Source: Micromonospora chokoriensis (GTDB taxonomy: Bacteria > Actinomycetota > Actinomycetes > Mycobacteriales > Micromonosporaceae). Taken from it: a stretch of 64,000 nucleotides of DNA. Location: positions 1 to 64,000 of the forward strand of contig NZ_JOAN01000019.1 in NCBI RefSeq assembly GCF_000718555.1, given 5' to 3'. Below are positions 8,241 to 16,682 of this stretch, one piece after another. Numbering within the stretch: position 1 is the first letter of the stretch; every line of letters begins with the position of its first letter. Under the pieces are notes generated by a model. The model searched no databases. It was not told where the DNA came from and saw only the letters and a list, made by a program, of their open reading frames with translations. A program made the translations under genes and the position numbers.

Positions 8241-9077
8241 GTGGACTTGGGCGTGCGCGACGACGACTGCCGCCTGTGGGCGGAGCAGGCCGGAGCCGGG
8301 CCGCCGCTGGTGCTCTGCCACGGGGGTCCGGGTCTGTGGGACTATTTCGCCCCGGTGGCCCGGCTGCTCGAAAGGCATGCCCGCACCATCCGATGGGATC
8401 AGCGCGGCTGTGGTCGCTCGCAGCGGCGCGGACCGTATGGCATCTCCCGCTTCGTGGCCGATCTCGACGCGGTACGTGACCAGTTGGCCGGTCCGCGAAC
8501 GGCCCTGCTGGGCCATTCGTGGGGTGCACACCTGGCGTTGCGGTACGCCATCGAACACCCCGAACGGGTCAGCCATCTGATCTACGTGTCCGGGACCGGC
8601 ATTGATCCCGATCGCGGCTGGCACCCGCACTACAAGCGGAATCTGAGGCTGCGGCTCGGGCCTCATCTGGACCGGTGGGAGGCCCTCAGCGCGCGCGTCC
8701 GCACGCCTGCGGAGGAACGTGAATGGGCGGTGCTGCAATGGTCGGCCGACTTTGCCGACCATGGCACGGCGCTGCGCCACGCCGATCGGATGGCCACGCC
8801 ATGGCTGGGCATCAACCACGACTGCGGCCAGGCTGTGAACGCCGAGGTCAAGCAGGAGCTAAGTAACTCCGGCCTGGCCGTGCAGTGCCGAGCACTCGAC
8901 CTGCCCGTGCTGATCATCGACGGCACCGAGGACATCCGGCCCCGCTGGGCCGTTGACTCGCTGCATCGCGCGCTGGCCAACAGCCAGCGGGTGAGCCTCG
9001 CCGGGGCCGGCCACCTTCCGTGGGTCGAGAATCCGCACGGCTTCCGTCGGGCGGTGACCACCTTCCTGAGGCAATAA
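8241..9077 (+). CDS. Alpha/beta hydrolase, proline iminopeptidase-like
   Basis: A 278-residue cytoplasmic hydrolase. The oxyanion-hole motif HGGPG (27-31) is characteristic of the S33 proline iminopeptidase group. S93 in GHSWG is the nucleophile, with the likely Asp in IDGTEDIRP and His in GAGHLPW near the C-terminus. The cap region lies roughly between residues 120 and 205. It starts at GTG and is divergent from the ABC exporter across the MerR-type operator. Substrate is unknown: release of N-terminal proline is possible, but many HGGPG proteins hydrolyse esters or amides. Confidence 0.88.
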   Translation: MDLGVRDDDCRLWAEQAGAGPPLVLCHGGPGLWDYFAPVARLLERHARTIRWDQRGCGRSQRRGPYGISRFVADLDAVRDQLAGPRTALLGHSWGAHLALRYAIEHPERVSHLIYVSGTGIDPDRGWHPHYKRNLRLRLGPHLDRWEALSARVRTPAEEREWAVLQWSADFADHGTALRHADRMATPWLGINHDCGQAVNAEVKQELSNSGLAVQCRALDLPVLIIDGTEDIRPRWAVDSLHRALANSQRVSLAGAGHLPWVENPHGFRRAVTTFLRQ

Positions 9078-9204
9078 GGCGCACAGATCTCCAGGCGGAT
9101 CTACCGTGACCTCCGGGTGCGCGATACCGCCGGCTGCCCATCGGGTTGTCTCCGATAGACCGGTTCGCCGACCCGTAAGGGTGCTGTTCTTCTGCTGGCT
9201 GCTC

Positions 9205-10455
9205 CTATGTTCGTCGGTGGTAGTGGTTGCGGCGGGGGAGTTGTTCGGGGTCCAGCCAGGCGGGTGGGGTGAATTGGGGGTGGCCGTCGCCCCCGAGGTG
9301 GACGGTCCAGTCGCTGTGGTGCAGGTGTCGGTGGTGGTGGCCGCAGAGTAGGACGGCGTTGTCGAGGCTGGTGGTGCCGCCGTCGGCCCAGTGGTGGATG
9401 TGGTGGGCGTGGCACCAGCGGGGTGGTCGGTCGCAGCCGGGGAACGCGCAGCCGCGGTCGCGCAGGACGAGGGCGCGGCGCAGCGGCCCGGTGATGAGGC
9501 GGCGTTGTCGCCCGACGTCGAGGATCTGGCCGGCGCTGCCGAGGACGGCGGGCAGCAGGGTGGCGTCGCAGGCCAGCCGGCGCACCGTGTCTGGCGTGAG
9601 GCTGAGGCCGGTATCGAGGGTGCCGGCGCCGAGCTTTGCCGTGAGCGCGTCATAGACGGTGGTGACGACGATCTGCGCGGAATCGCCGCCGCTGTCGGGC
9701 AGTTGGCCGGTCCGGAGGGTGAGTCGGCAGAGGTCGGCGAGGGCGTCGTGGTGTCGTTGCCCGGGGGACCGGGAGTCGTCCGGTCCGGATGGGGCGGTCA
9801 GTGGGTCGATGGCGGCGCGGAAGAGGCCGGCGGTTTCGGCGTCGAGGGTGCCGGTGAGCCGGAGTCGACCGTCGGTCTGCTCGGACAACGTGAGATGCCG
9901 ATCGCGGGTGGCTCGGGCGGCTTCGGCCTCGAGGGCGGCTCGGGCGGCGGCGTCGGCGATGTCGGGGGCGACGTGGTCGAGGATGCGGGTGCCGAGTTTG
10001 CGCAGGTGAGTGGGGTCGAACTGTGCGGCCCAGCCGACGAGCACACCGACTGCTTTGTCGGCGGTCTCGGCGTCGGCCGACCTGTTCACGGTGGCGACGG
10101 TGTCGGCGATGACCCGGGCTTGGTCCTGACTGATGGCGCCGTCAGCCAGCGCTTGTCGGATGCCGGGGTTGCCGGTGTCCAGGGCCGTGGCGAGGTCGAT
10201 CAGGCGGCGGGTGGCTGGGATGGTGAGTCGCAGGTGTTCGCGCAGCCACACCGCGGTGGAGGAGGCACCTTGCGTGCGGGCGGTCCCGCGGCCGTCGATC
10301 TCGCGGATGAGGATGAGAGTGACGGCGGCGAGGCGTTGCTGAAGGCGGTGCGCGGCGTCGAGCGCGCCGATCAGGTCGTGTTCCGGCAGGGCCCAGGCGG
10401 CGGCGTCGACGCAGGCGGCGACCGCGTCGTCTGCCTGCGCCAACTCCTCGACCAT
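9205..10455 (-). CDS. 13E12/DUF222 protein with HNH endonuclease domain
   Basis: A 416-residue protein of the actinobacterial 13E12 repeat family. The long N-terminal part matches DUF222. The C-terminal HNH domain shows the zinc-site cysteines of CAFPGC and the cluster WCHAHHIHHWADGGTTSLDNAVLLCGHHH. It probably cuts or nicks DNA; the biological role of the family is not settled. Mycobacterial 13E12 genes are reported to be SOS-controlled, and a LexA-like box lies 11-26 bases before this start. The basic, histidine-rich tail is normal for the family. Confidence 0.9.
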   Translation of the reverse strand: MVEELAQADDAVAACVDAAAWALPEHDLIGALDAAHRLQQRLAAVTLILIREIDGRGTARTQGASSTAVWLREHLRLTIPATRRLIDLATALDTGNPGIRQALADGAISQDQARVIADTVATVNRSADAETADKAVGVLVGWAAQFDPTHLRKLGTRILDHVAPDIADAAARAALEAEAARATRDRHLTLSEQTDGRLRLTGTLDAETAGLFRAAIDPLTAPSGPDDSRSPGQRHHDALADLCRLTLRTGQLPDSGGDSAQIVVTTVYDALTAKLGAGTLDTGLSLTPDTVRRLACDATLLPAVLGSAGQILDVGRQRRLITGPLRRALVLRDRGCAFPGCDRPPRWCHAHHIHHWADGGTTSLDNAVLLCGHHHRHLHHSDWTVHLGGDGHPQFTPPAWLDPEQLPRRNHYHRRT

Positions 10456-10465
10456 GACCCGAGAC

Positions 10466-10481
10466 TAGAACAGGTGTACGA
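10466..10481 (-). promoter_or_regulatory. LexA (SOS) box-like site before the HNH gene
   Basis: TAGAACAGGTGTACGA matches the actinobacterial SOS consensus TCGAAC-N4-GTTCGA (allowing R/Y at the inner and outer variable positions) except at two bases. It overlaps a possible minus-strand -10 element (TAGTCT, 10463-10468) and lies just before the ATG, an ideal position for repression. Confidence 0.5.
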
Positions 10482-10604
10482 CGCGTTCAGTCGCCATGAT
10501 CGATTCGCTTAGCCACTCGCCGGCGGGTTCGTCGATGCCGAACTCCTCTCCGGTGGCGACCAGGATGGGCCTGCTGCCCGACAGCACTGGCTGATGCTTG
10601 GCCT

Positions 10605-10720
10605 GAGCGAGGGGGCTGGGTGTTGACCGCGTCGCCTGGTCCCGGTACGAGCGAGCGCTGGATGTCGACGGCGCTTCCTGGTGCCCGGGGTACGAGCGAG
10701 GGCTGGGGCGTCGCTAGCTG
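10605..10720. repeat. Three degenerate tandem repeats of about 44 bp
   Basis: Three imperfect copies begin near 10605, 10649 and 10694. Each starts with GAGCGAG followed by a GGCTGG-like block; between copies are GTYGAC and CCTGGT-CCCGGTACGA-like blocks. They lie in the 258-bp gap between the HNH and HAD genes and partly overlap the 3' end of the HAD gene. No coding role is evident. Confidence 0.55.
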
Positions 10721-11205
10721 TTCGCCAACGGACGCTGAAGAGCCTTGGCCCAGGCCATGACGTGATCGATGGAGCTGCGGGTGAGGCCGATCGTCGGGTC
10801 GGCAGTGATCAACAGGGTGGGGCTGCTGCGTGCTGCGGCCCAGATGTGGGCCTGCGGTGTGTGCAGGTCGTCGATCCATGCCGCGGGTCGTTGCTGGGCA
10901 TAGGCGGCGATGATCGGAATCTTGTCGCTGGGATGGAACGGCGCGGGTGGCATGGTGATCACGGGCAGGGGGGTGATGCGCAGAAGCGGAGCAAGGAGTT
11001 GATTGGCTTCGTCGTTCCAGCTCGTGGCCCAGGCGATGTCGAGGACGGCGCTCGCTTCGCTGATCCAGGCGCCGTGGGTGGGGTTGACGCGGACGGGATC
11101 CTCACCGGGGAACAGGTGGTGCTCGGCGTAACCGGCGGGTGGTTGAGAAGTCCCGTAGGGGTTGAGGACACCGTCGACGTCGAGCAGGAGCAGGGGTCGG
11201 TCCAC
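10714..11205 (-). CDS. HAD-like phosphatase, RNA-repair-associated subtype
   Basis: A 163-residue protein with the HAD nucleophile motif DVDGVLNPYG at its N-terminus and a later WIDDL segment that would supply the acidic metal ligands. The pattern LLLLDVDGVLNPYG...AWATSWNDEAN...WIDD matches the HAD domain seen in Swiss Army Knife RNA-repair proteins and in stand-alone actinobacterial homologues. It would be a magnesium-dependent phosphatase. The substrate is unknown, and the RNA link is family knowledge only. It lies alone between the HNH gene and the chitosanase gene. Confidence 0.8.
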   Translation of the reverse strand: MDRPLLLLDVDGVLNPYGTSQPPAGYAEHHLFPGEDPVRVNPTHGAWISEASAVLDIAWATSWNDEANQLLAPLLRITPLPVITMPPAPFHPSDKIPIIAAYAQQRPAAWIDDLHTPQAHIWAAARSSPTLLITADPTIGLTRSSIDHVMAWAKALQRPLANS

Positions 11206-11372
11206 CCAGAGGATCCTGCCGTAAACGGTCCGCCGGTGGTGACCGCGAACCAGGTCGCCGGCGAAGTCCCGCCGGCCAGGACCGGCCGGACAGGCACCAG
11301 ACGGCGGGGCAGGGGCAGAGCGGCGGGTCGTCGGCGAACGGAAACTGCGTGCCGGCGACCCCGCCCACCGGC

Positions 11373-12581
11373 CTAGCCGATGCGGAACTGGTCGCCGTAG
11401 ACGGCGAACACCAACGGCGTGTTCAGGTTGAAGTTGCCGTTGTTGAGGAACACCCGCTGGGCCGTGTCGACGCGGGAGGTGTCCGAGTGGGCCTCCTCCT
11501 TCTTCATCTCGATGACCCGCTCGTCGAGGAAGGCGTTGAGCCAGGTCCGCTCGTCGCCGCCCTGTGCTGGCGGCTTGGCCCGGTTCAGGGCGCGGCTGCG
11601 GATCTGGCGCATGCCCTCGTACCCGTGCATGACCGCCGCGTCGTAGTAGGCGAACTGACCGAGGGCCCGGACCTGGTCGTTCTTGCCGTCGCGTACCGAC
11701 GGGTTGAAGTAGACCCGGTCGCGTTCGGCCTCCTGGGCCGCCTGGAACACCGAGTCGGTGGCCGCCGTGCGCCAGTCGCGGGGGAAGTTGGGGTCGAGGC
11801 CGGAGTGCGACGGCGTGCCGTTGACGGCGCGCAGCGCCGGCAGGTAGCCGGCCAGCACGTTGCCGGGCTTGGTGCGGGTGTACGCCTCGACGAGTTCGAG
11901 CATGTCGCCGGTGCCGGAACAGAAGCCGATGATGCCGGCGGTGTAGCCGCGTCCGTCACCGATGTCCTCGATGTAGGAGAACTGCGCCCGCCAGTCGAGC
12001 GAGGAGTTCTCCGCAGCCGAGACGAGTTGCATGGCGACGTCCTTCTTCGCCGGGTCGTCGAGGTTGGTCCCGCTCGGGGTGGTGGGTGTGGGCGTGGGGG
12101 TGCCGCCTCCCGGCAGGGTCCACCGCTGGTTGGTGGTGCCGCCGCAGGTCCAGATCTGCAACCGGGCGCCGTTCGCGGTGCTCCGGTCGGTGACGTCGAG
12201 GCACTTGCCGGAGGCGGTGTTGACCAACGCGCCGTTGCTGGCGGTCCACTTCTGCGCGCCGGTGTTGTTGCAGTCGTACAGCTGCACCTTGGCGCCGTTG
12301 GCGGTCGACGCGGCGGTGACGTCGAGGCACTTGCCGAGTGCGCGGATCGAGTTGTCGGTGTTGCCGACGGTCCACGTCTGGGCCGCGCTGCCGTTGCAGT
12401 CGTAGAGCTGGACGGGCGTGCCGTTGGCCGAGTTGGCGCCGGCGACGTCGACGCACTTACCGCCGAGGCCGGTGATCGGGCCGGCGGTCGCGGCGCTCGC
12501 CGACGGCAGGCCGTAGCCGGCGGCGGCGACGCCGATCAGCAGGGTGCCCACGACGTACGCGGCTGTTCTCTTGTGAACCAT
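11373..12581 (-). CDS. Secreted GH46 chitosanase with N-terminal CBM13
   Basis: A 402-residue secreted enzyme. A signal peptide (to about residue 31, ending SASAATA) is followed by a ricin-type beta-trefoil CBM13 (about 33-156, three QxW repeats), a Pro/Thr linker and a GH46 domain (about 174-402). The catalytic domain closely follows the Streptomyces N174 chitosanase; the acid E191 (SAAENSSLDW) and base D209 (EDIGDG) are present. It cleaves beta-1,4 bonds of chitosan outside the cell. Classical GH46 chitosanases lack the lectin domain, so the fusion is less usual. Its promoter region carries a palindrome at the -10 element. Confidence 0.95.
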   Translation of the reverse strand: MVHKRTAAYVVGTLLIGVAAAGYGLPSASAATAGPITGLGGKCVDVAGANSANGTPVQLYDCNGSAAQTWTVGNTDNSIRALGKCLDVTAASTANGAKVQLYDCNNTGAQKWTASNGALVNTASGKCLDVTDRSTANGARLQIWTCGGTTNQRWTLPGGGTPTPTPTTPSGTNLDDPAKKDVAMQLVSAAENSSLDWRAQFSYIEDIGDGRGYTAGIIGFCSGTGDMLELVEAYTRTKPGNVLAGYLPALRAVNGTPSHSGLDPNFPRDWRTAATDSVFQAAQEAERDRVYFNPSVRDGKNDQVRALGQFAYYDAAVMHGYEGMRQIRSRALNRAKPPAQGGDERTWLNAFLDERVIEMKKEEAHSDTSRVDTAQRVFLNNGNFNLNTPLVFAVYGDQFRIG

Positions 12582-12674
12582 GGTGTTCCTCGGGGAAGGG
12601 GCGGCGTGCCGCCGGCCGGTCGGTGGCCCGGCGCGGCGGTTCGCGCCCCGGCGGGCACCGCGAGCATCAGGAAA

Positions 12675-12712
12675 CTGTATTAACAGATACCAGTCGGTCG
12701 ATTCCTCGTCAA
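12675..12712 (-). promoter_or_regulatory. Chitosanase promoter with overlapping palindrome
   Basis: Minus strand: TTGACG (12707-12712), 17-bp spacer, TATCTG (12684-12689). The perfect 12-bp palindrome CTGTTAATACAG (12675-12686) overlaps the -10 element and likely start site, so a bound repressor would block initiation. The sequence is unusually AT-rich for this genome. It differs from the published CsnR box as I recall it. Confidence 0.45.
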
Positions 12713-12845
12713 TCGACGACCGCGAGGCGTGACGGGTTCCGTTCATCCCGTTGTTGGCGAAACGTACGTGCCGGTGGCTATCGTCGGGCCGTAACGGATC
12801 AACGGGCCGGTCCATCGGGAACCAGCACCGCCCGACGGACAGAAG

Positions 12846-13451
12846 ATGGTCATGGAGTCGAGTCTGCGCGCTCGGGTGCGAGCCGGTGATTCCGGCGCGT
12901 TCGCCGAGCTGTTCGACAAGTACGCGCGCTCGGTGTACAACCACGCGTTCCGGCTCACCGCCGACTGGGCCACGGCCGAGGACGTGATGGCCGCCACATA
13001 CCTGCAGGCCTGGCGGTCCCGGGAGCGGGTCACCGAGGAGGGCGGGTCGCTGCGTCCCTGGCTGCTCGGCATCGCCACCAACGAGGCCCGCAACCACACC
13101 CGCAGCAACCGCCGTTACCGCCGTACGGCCGCCGCGCTGCTCGCCTCCGACTTCACCCTGCCCGATCACGCCGACGAGGTCGCCGGCCGGCTCGACGACA
13201 GCCGCCGCATCGCCGCCGCGATCGACGCGCTGGCCCGGCTGCGTCGGCCCGAGCGCGAGGTGCTGACCCTGTGCCTGTGGGAGGGCCTCGACTACGAGTC
13301 CGCGGCGGACGCGCTGGGCGTTCCGGTCGGCACGGTCCGATCCCGGCTGTCGCGTGCCCGCGCCCGACTCCGAACCCTCGTCGACGCCGCGCCGCGCTCA
13401 TCGCGGCCGCCGGTCGTGGACGCCTCGCTCGCACGGGAGGTCAGCCAGTGA
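12846..13451 (+). CDS. ECF-type RNA polymerase sigma factor
   Basis: A 201-residue sigma-70 family factor with region 2 (about residues 15-80; GAFAELFDKYARSVYNHAFRL) and region 4 (about 125-180; RPEREVLTLCLWEGLDYESAADALGVPVGTVRSRLSRARARLR). The start used gives MVMESS; an internal ATG two codons later is equally possible. It overlaps the next gene by four bases (GTGA), so the two are co-translated. The partner is not a recognisable ZAS anti-sigma factor but is membrane-anchored and sits where an anti-sigma usually lies. Confidence 0.93.
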   Translation: MVMESSLRARVRAGDSGAFAELFDKYARSVYNHAFRLTADWATAEDVMAATYLQAWRSRERVTEEGGSLRPWLLGIATNEARNHTRSNRRYRRTAAALLASDFTLPDHADEVAGRLDDSRRIAAAIDALARLRRPEREVLTLCLWEGLDYESAADALGVPVGTVRSRLSRARARLRTLVDAAPRSSRPPVVDASLAREVSQ

Positions 13452-14152
13452 GCGCACCGGACCCGGCCGAGTGGGCGGATATCGCCCCCCATCCCGGTGA
13501 TCACGACCTGCCGGCGGGTCGGCACGAGCTGCACCGCAGGCAGTTGCTGACGGCGATCGCGCAGCAGCCGCGTACCCGAAGAAGGGCCTTCGTGTCGCTG
13601 CGGCCCGCGCTCGCGGCGGCCGCGTTGGTCCTGGTGGCAGCGGGGGTCGGTGGAGGGCTCGCCGCCCGGTCCGGCGACGCGCCTCCGGCGGCGCTCCCGT
13701 CGGCCGAGGCGAGCCGCCCGGCCGTCCCGCCAGGCCCGGTCGCCAAGATCCGGGCGTACGGCACGGTGCGCCAACTCACCGACACGGCCGACCTGGTGGT
13801 CCGTGGCGAGGTGGTGTCGGTGGCGGACGGGCAGGCGCTCTACCGGGTGACCGAGGTGCTCTACCGCGCACCGGACGTCCCGGTGTCCACCGAGATCACG
13901 TTGGGAACGGACTCGGCCGGTGTGTCCGGTCAGTCGACCGTCCTCTACCTGGCCCGCAGCGGCCCGCAGGGGCCCGTCTACACCCCACTCAGCGGCGACT
14001 TCGGGATCTTCGACGTCGTTGGGGAGGCGGCCACCAGCCGGTCGCCGGCGATGTCGGTGACCGGGCTGCGCGCCGAGGACGCCACCGGGGCGGGCCGCGC
14101 GTTCGTCACCACGCTGGCCGAGCTTCGCCAGCTCGCGCGCGAACGGGGCTGA
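13448..14152 (+). CDS. Membrane protein, putative anti-sigma partner of the ECF factor
   Basis: A 234-residue single-pass protein starting at the GTG overlapping the sigma stop. A cytoplasmic segment of about 55 residues precedes one transmembrane helix (about 56-75; LRPALAAAALVLVAAGVGGGL). The outer domain starts KIRAYGTVRQLTDTADLVVRGEV and includes SGDFGIFDVVG. The same outer domain recurs in the next gene, a lipoprotein. Topology and coupling suggest it regulates the sigma factor. I see no zinc-binding HxxxCxxC motif, so the anti-sigma role is inference. Confidence 0.7.
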   Translation: MSAPDPAEWADIAPHPGDHDLPAGRHELHRRQLLTAIAQQPRTRRRAFVSLRPALAAAALVLVAAGVGGGLAARSGDAPPAALPSAEASRPAVPPGPVAKIRAYGTVRQLTDTADLVVRGEVVSVADGQALYRVTEVLYRAPDVPVSTEITLGTDSAGVSGQSTVLYLARSGPQGPVYTPLSGDFGIFDVVGEAATSRSPAMSVTGLRAEDATGAGRAFVTTLAELRQLARERG

Positions 14153-14282
14153 GCGCGGCCCGTGCTGAGCCCCGGAAAAAAGAATGGAACTCGGAGCCCG
14201 GGGCGCACAGATAGAGGGTGTAAGCAGTGCCGCGTTCCGAGCGAGACGACCCGGGACGGCACCGAGACGCAAGGAGCGTTCC

Positions 14283-14903
14283 ATGGCAGTCGACCTCCGC
14301 CGTACCCGGCCTCTGTGGGCCACGGCCGCCGCCGTGCTCGCCGCGGCGGCGTTGTCCGCCTGCGGCAGCGCCGGCGCCGACAAGGCCGCCGCACCCGCCC
14401 CGAGCAGCGCCGCCCCGAGCAGCGCCGCCCCGCCGACCAACGCCGCGCCGCCGATCAAGGGCAAGCTGCGCGGGTACGGCACCGTGCAGCAGCTCAGCGA
14501 GACCGCGGACCTGGTGGTACGCGGTGAGGTCGAGGCGGCCGGATTCCGGGTCGACGAGGTGCTGCGCGCGGCGACCGGATCGACCGTGCAGGCTGGCACG
14601 CGGATCACGCTCGGCAGCATGCCCGCTGGTGTGCCCGACATGGCGAACATGTCCAAGCTCGAGGCGGGTCAGGTCGTGGTGCTCTACCTGGCCAAGGACC
14701 AGGCGGCCCCGACGACGTTCCGGACCCTCAGCGGCGACTTCGGCGTGTTCGACCTGAGCGGAACCGGCACGGAGGCCGTCGCCGCGACCCGCTCCCAGAG
14801 CATGGCCGTCAGCGGCCTGCTCGCCGAGGACCCGGCCGCGTCCGGGCACGGCTTCCGCACCACGCTCGGCCAGCTGCGCACCGTCGCCGCCCAGGTCAAG
14901 TAG
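14283..14903 (+). CDS. Lipoprotein paralogous to the sigma factor's partner
   Basis: A 206-residue lipoprotein. The signal peptide ends in the lipobox LSAC and is followed by a Pro/Ala/Ser linker of about 30 residues. The mature domain (KLRGYGTVQQLSETADLVVRGEVEA...SGDFGVFDLSG) is homologous to the outer part of the preceding protein, so the two arose by duplication. AAGGAG precedes the ATG. A GGAACT hexamer lies about 100 bp upstream, which could be an ECF -35, but no convincing -10 goes with it. Function is unknown. Confidence 0.75.
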   Translation: MAVDLRRTRPLWATAAAVLAAAALSACGSAGADKAAAPAPSSAAPSSAAPPTNAAPPIKGKLRGYGTVQQLSETADLVVRGEVEAAGFRVDEVLRAATGSTVQAGTRITLGSMPAGVPDMANMSKLEAGQVVVLYLAKDQAAPTTFRTLSGDFGVFDLSGTGTEAVAATRSQSMAVSGLLAEDPAASGHGFRTTLGQLRTVAAQVK

Positions 14904-14914
14904 CACGAGCTGAA

Positions 14915-14948
14915 ACGCGGGCGGCACCCGACCGGGTGCCGCCCGCGT
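14915..14948. terminator. Bidirectional terminator hairpin
   Basis: A perfect 15-bp stem (14915-14929 with 14934-14948) with a GACC tetraloop lies between the convergent lipoprotein and GH43 genes. It is very GC-rich and lacks a U-tract. Confidence 0.85.
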
Positions 14949-14951
14949 GCG

Positions 14952-16577
14952 TCACTGCTCCCGGTAGGTGGCCAGGTCGAAGTCGGCGTACACGCCGTCG
15001 CCGCCCAGGTCCTGCACCCACAGGCCGAGGAACGCCCCGGTGAAGCCCCACGCCGCCGGCTCACCGTCGATGATCAGCGCGGCGTGTTCGTCGGACAGGA
15101 TAGTCGCGTCCAACTCGACCGGGACCCGCTGCCAACCTGCGCCGAGGTCGTACTCGAAGCGCACCACCGGCCCGTCGAAGACGGCCCGCAGACCCACCCG
15201 GGTTACGCCGTCGACGTCGACGGTCAGTTCGGGGTACGCGGTGCGCCGCCCGTTGTCGGAGCTGAGTAGCTCCAGCACCGTCCGCCCGTCGTCGGCGCGG
15301 GTCAGGTAGAGGTGGTGCCAGTTGAGGGTGTTGTAGTAGGCGGTGATCCCGGCGAGCTGACGGTGGTCGACCGGTTGGAACTCCACCACGGTCTCCAGTG
15401 AGCAGTGCATCGCGCCGACGCGTCGCGCGACCAGGCTGGGGGCCTGTCGACCGACCGGCGACTGCCCGCCGTGGACCCGCAGGTACGACGGGCGGGTGTG
15501 CAGGTCGACCCAGTCCGCGGTCGCCGGCCGACGCAGCGTCGACCAGAACCGGCCCAGCTCCGAGCCCTCGAAGTGGTCGGTCTCGGGCTCCGCCGGCCAC
15601 GGGTGCGCGGGCAGGTCGGGTGCGACGACCTCGTCGGCGGGCACCCCTCCGGGGATCTCCGGCCAGCCGCCGGACGGCCACTCGACCCGCTGGATCGCGG
15701 TCTCCCGACCCAGTACGCAGCTGCCCAGCGGGGTGTACGGGCGGCCAACCAGGTGGGCGAGGTACCACTCGCCGTCCTGCGTACGGACCAGGCTGCCGTG
15801 ACCCGCCTTCTGCAAGCGCAGGTCGGGTCGGTCCACCGAGGTGAGCAGCGGCCCGTCCGGGTCCACCTCGTACGGGCCGAACAGCTCCCGGGACCGTGCC
15901 ACGGTGACCTGGTGTTCCCAACTGGTGCCGCCCTCGGCGGTGATCAGCCAGTACCAGCCGTCGTGGCGGTACACGTGCGGGCCCTCGGTGACCCCGACCG
16001 GGGTGCCGGTGAACAGGATGCGAGGGCTGCCGACCAGGCGGCGCGCGGCCCGGTCGTACTGCTGGATCTCGATGCCGCCGAAGCGGTCGCGGCCGGGTCG
16101 CCAGTCCGCGCTCATGCTCAGCAGCCAACTGGTGCCGTCGTCGTCGTGGAACAGCGACGCGTCGAACCCGCGACCGTGCAGCTTTACCGGGTCTGACCAG
16201 GGGCCGGCGATGTCGTCGGCGGTGATCAGGAAGTTCTGCGGATCCCAGTAGCCGCTGGCGAAGCTGGCCACGTCGCTGTAGACGAGGTGGAACTGACCGT
16301 CGTGGTACGTCAGGTCGGGCGCCCACACCCCGTTGGAGTCACCGCAACCGCGCAGATCGAGCAGACGCCGGTCGGTGATGATCCCGCCCAGGCTGCGCCA
16401 GTTCACGAGATCACGCGAATGGTGCACGAGCACGCCTGGATACCACTCGAAGGTCGAGGTGGCCAGGTAGTAGTCATCGCCGACGCGCAGGATCGACGGG
16501 TCCGGGTGGAAGCCGGCGAGGATGGGATTGCGGATCGACCGGGTAGCGGTCGCCACGTTAGCGATGTCGGTCGACAC
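14952..16577 (-). CDS. GH43 beta-xylosidase
   Basis: A 541-residue intracellular glycosidase without signal peptide. The N-terminal five-bladed propeller has the base D26 (FHPDPS), the pKa-modulating D139 (GFDASLF) and the acid E198 (TEGPHVY). The C-terminal ~200 residues form the concanavalin-like domain found in GH43 beta-xylosidases of the XynB type, whose length (about 535-550) it matches. It would split imported xylo-oligosaccharides; an arabinofuranosidase side activity is possible. The GTG start has GAGGAG just upstream. It is divergent from a sugar ABC operon and shares its control region. Confidence 0.93.
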   Translation of the reverse strand: MSTDIANVATATRSIRNPILAGFHPDPSILRVGDDYYLATSTFEWYPGVLVHHSRDLVNWRSLGGIITDRRLLDLRGCGDSNGVWAPDLTYHDGQFHLVYSDVASFASGYWDPQNFLITADDIAGPWSDPVKLHGRGFDASLFHDDDGTSWLLSMSADWRPGRDRFGGIEIQQYDRAARRLVGSPRILFTGTPVGVTEGPHVYRHDGWYWLITAEGGTSWEHQVTVARSRELFGPYEVDPDGPLLTSVDRPDLRLQKAGHGSLVRTQDGEWYLAHLVGRPYTPLGSCVLGRETAIQRVEWPSGGWPEIPGGVPADEVVAPDLPAHPWPAEPETDHFEGSELGRFWSTLRRPATADWVDLHTRPSYLRVHGGQSPVGRQAPSLVARRVGAMHCSLETVVEFQPVDHRQLAGITAYYNTLNWHHLYLTRADDGRTVLELLSSDNGRRTAYPELTVDVDGVTRVGLRAVFDGPVVRFEYDLGAGWQRVPVELDATILSDEHAALIIDGEPAAWGFTGAFLGLWVQDLGGDGVYADFDLATYREQ

Positions 16578-16603
16578 GAGGCTCCTCTGGACGGACTGTC
16601 TGG

Positions 16604-16618
16604 AACTTCCGGAAACTT
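16604..16618. promoter_or_regulatory. Candidate LacI-family operator before GH43
   Basis: AACTTCCGGAAACTT centres on the perfect 8-bp palindrome TTCCGGAA (16607-16614), 27 bp upstream of the GH43 GTG. A related GTTCCGGAG half occurs at 16749-16757 on the other side of the divergent gap. The LacI gene at 20061 is the obvious regulator. Confidence 0.45.
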
Positions 16619-16682
16619 GCGGTCCCGGATCGCTGGAAGTCCTGCCTACGCTAGCCGGTCTTTTCGCAATAGGACAGAGGCC

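Noticed and set aside
10487..10879. A 130-codon minus-strand frame overlapping the HAD gene
   Set aside because: It runs through degenerate tandem repeats and out-of-frame over a clear HAD-like gene.
11349..12683. A 444-codon plus-strand frame opposite the chitosanase gene
   Set aside because: Its translation is Gly/Val/Arg-rich with no domain, as expected for the antisense frame of a GC-rich gene; the chitosanase on the other strand has full family motifs.
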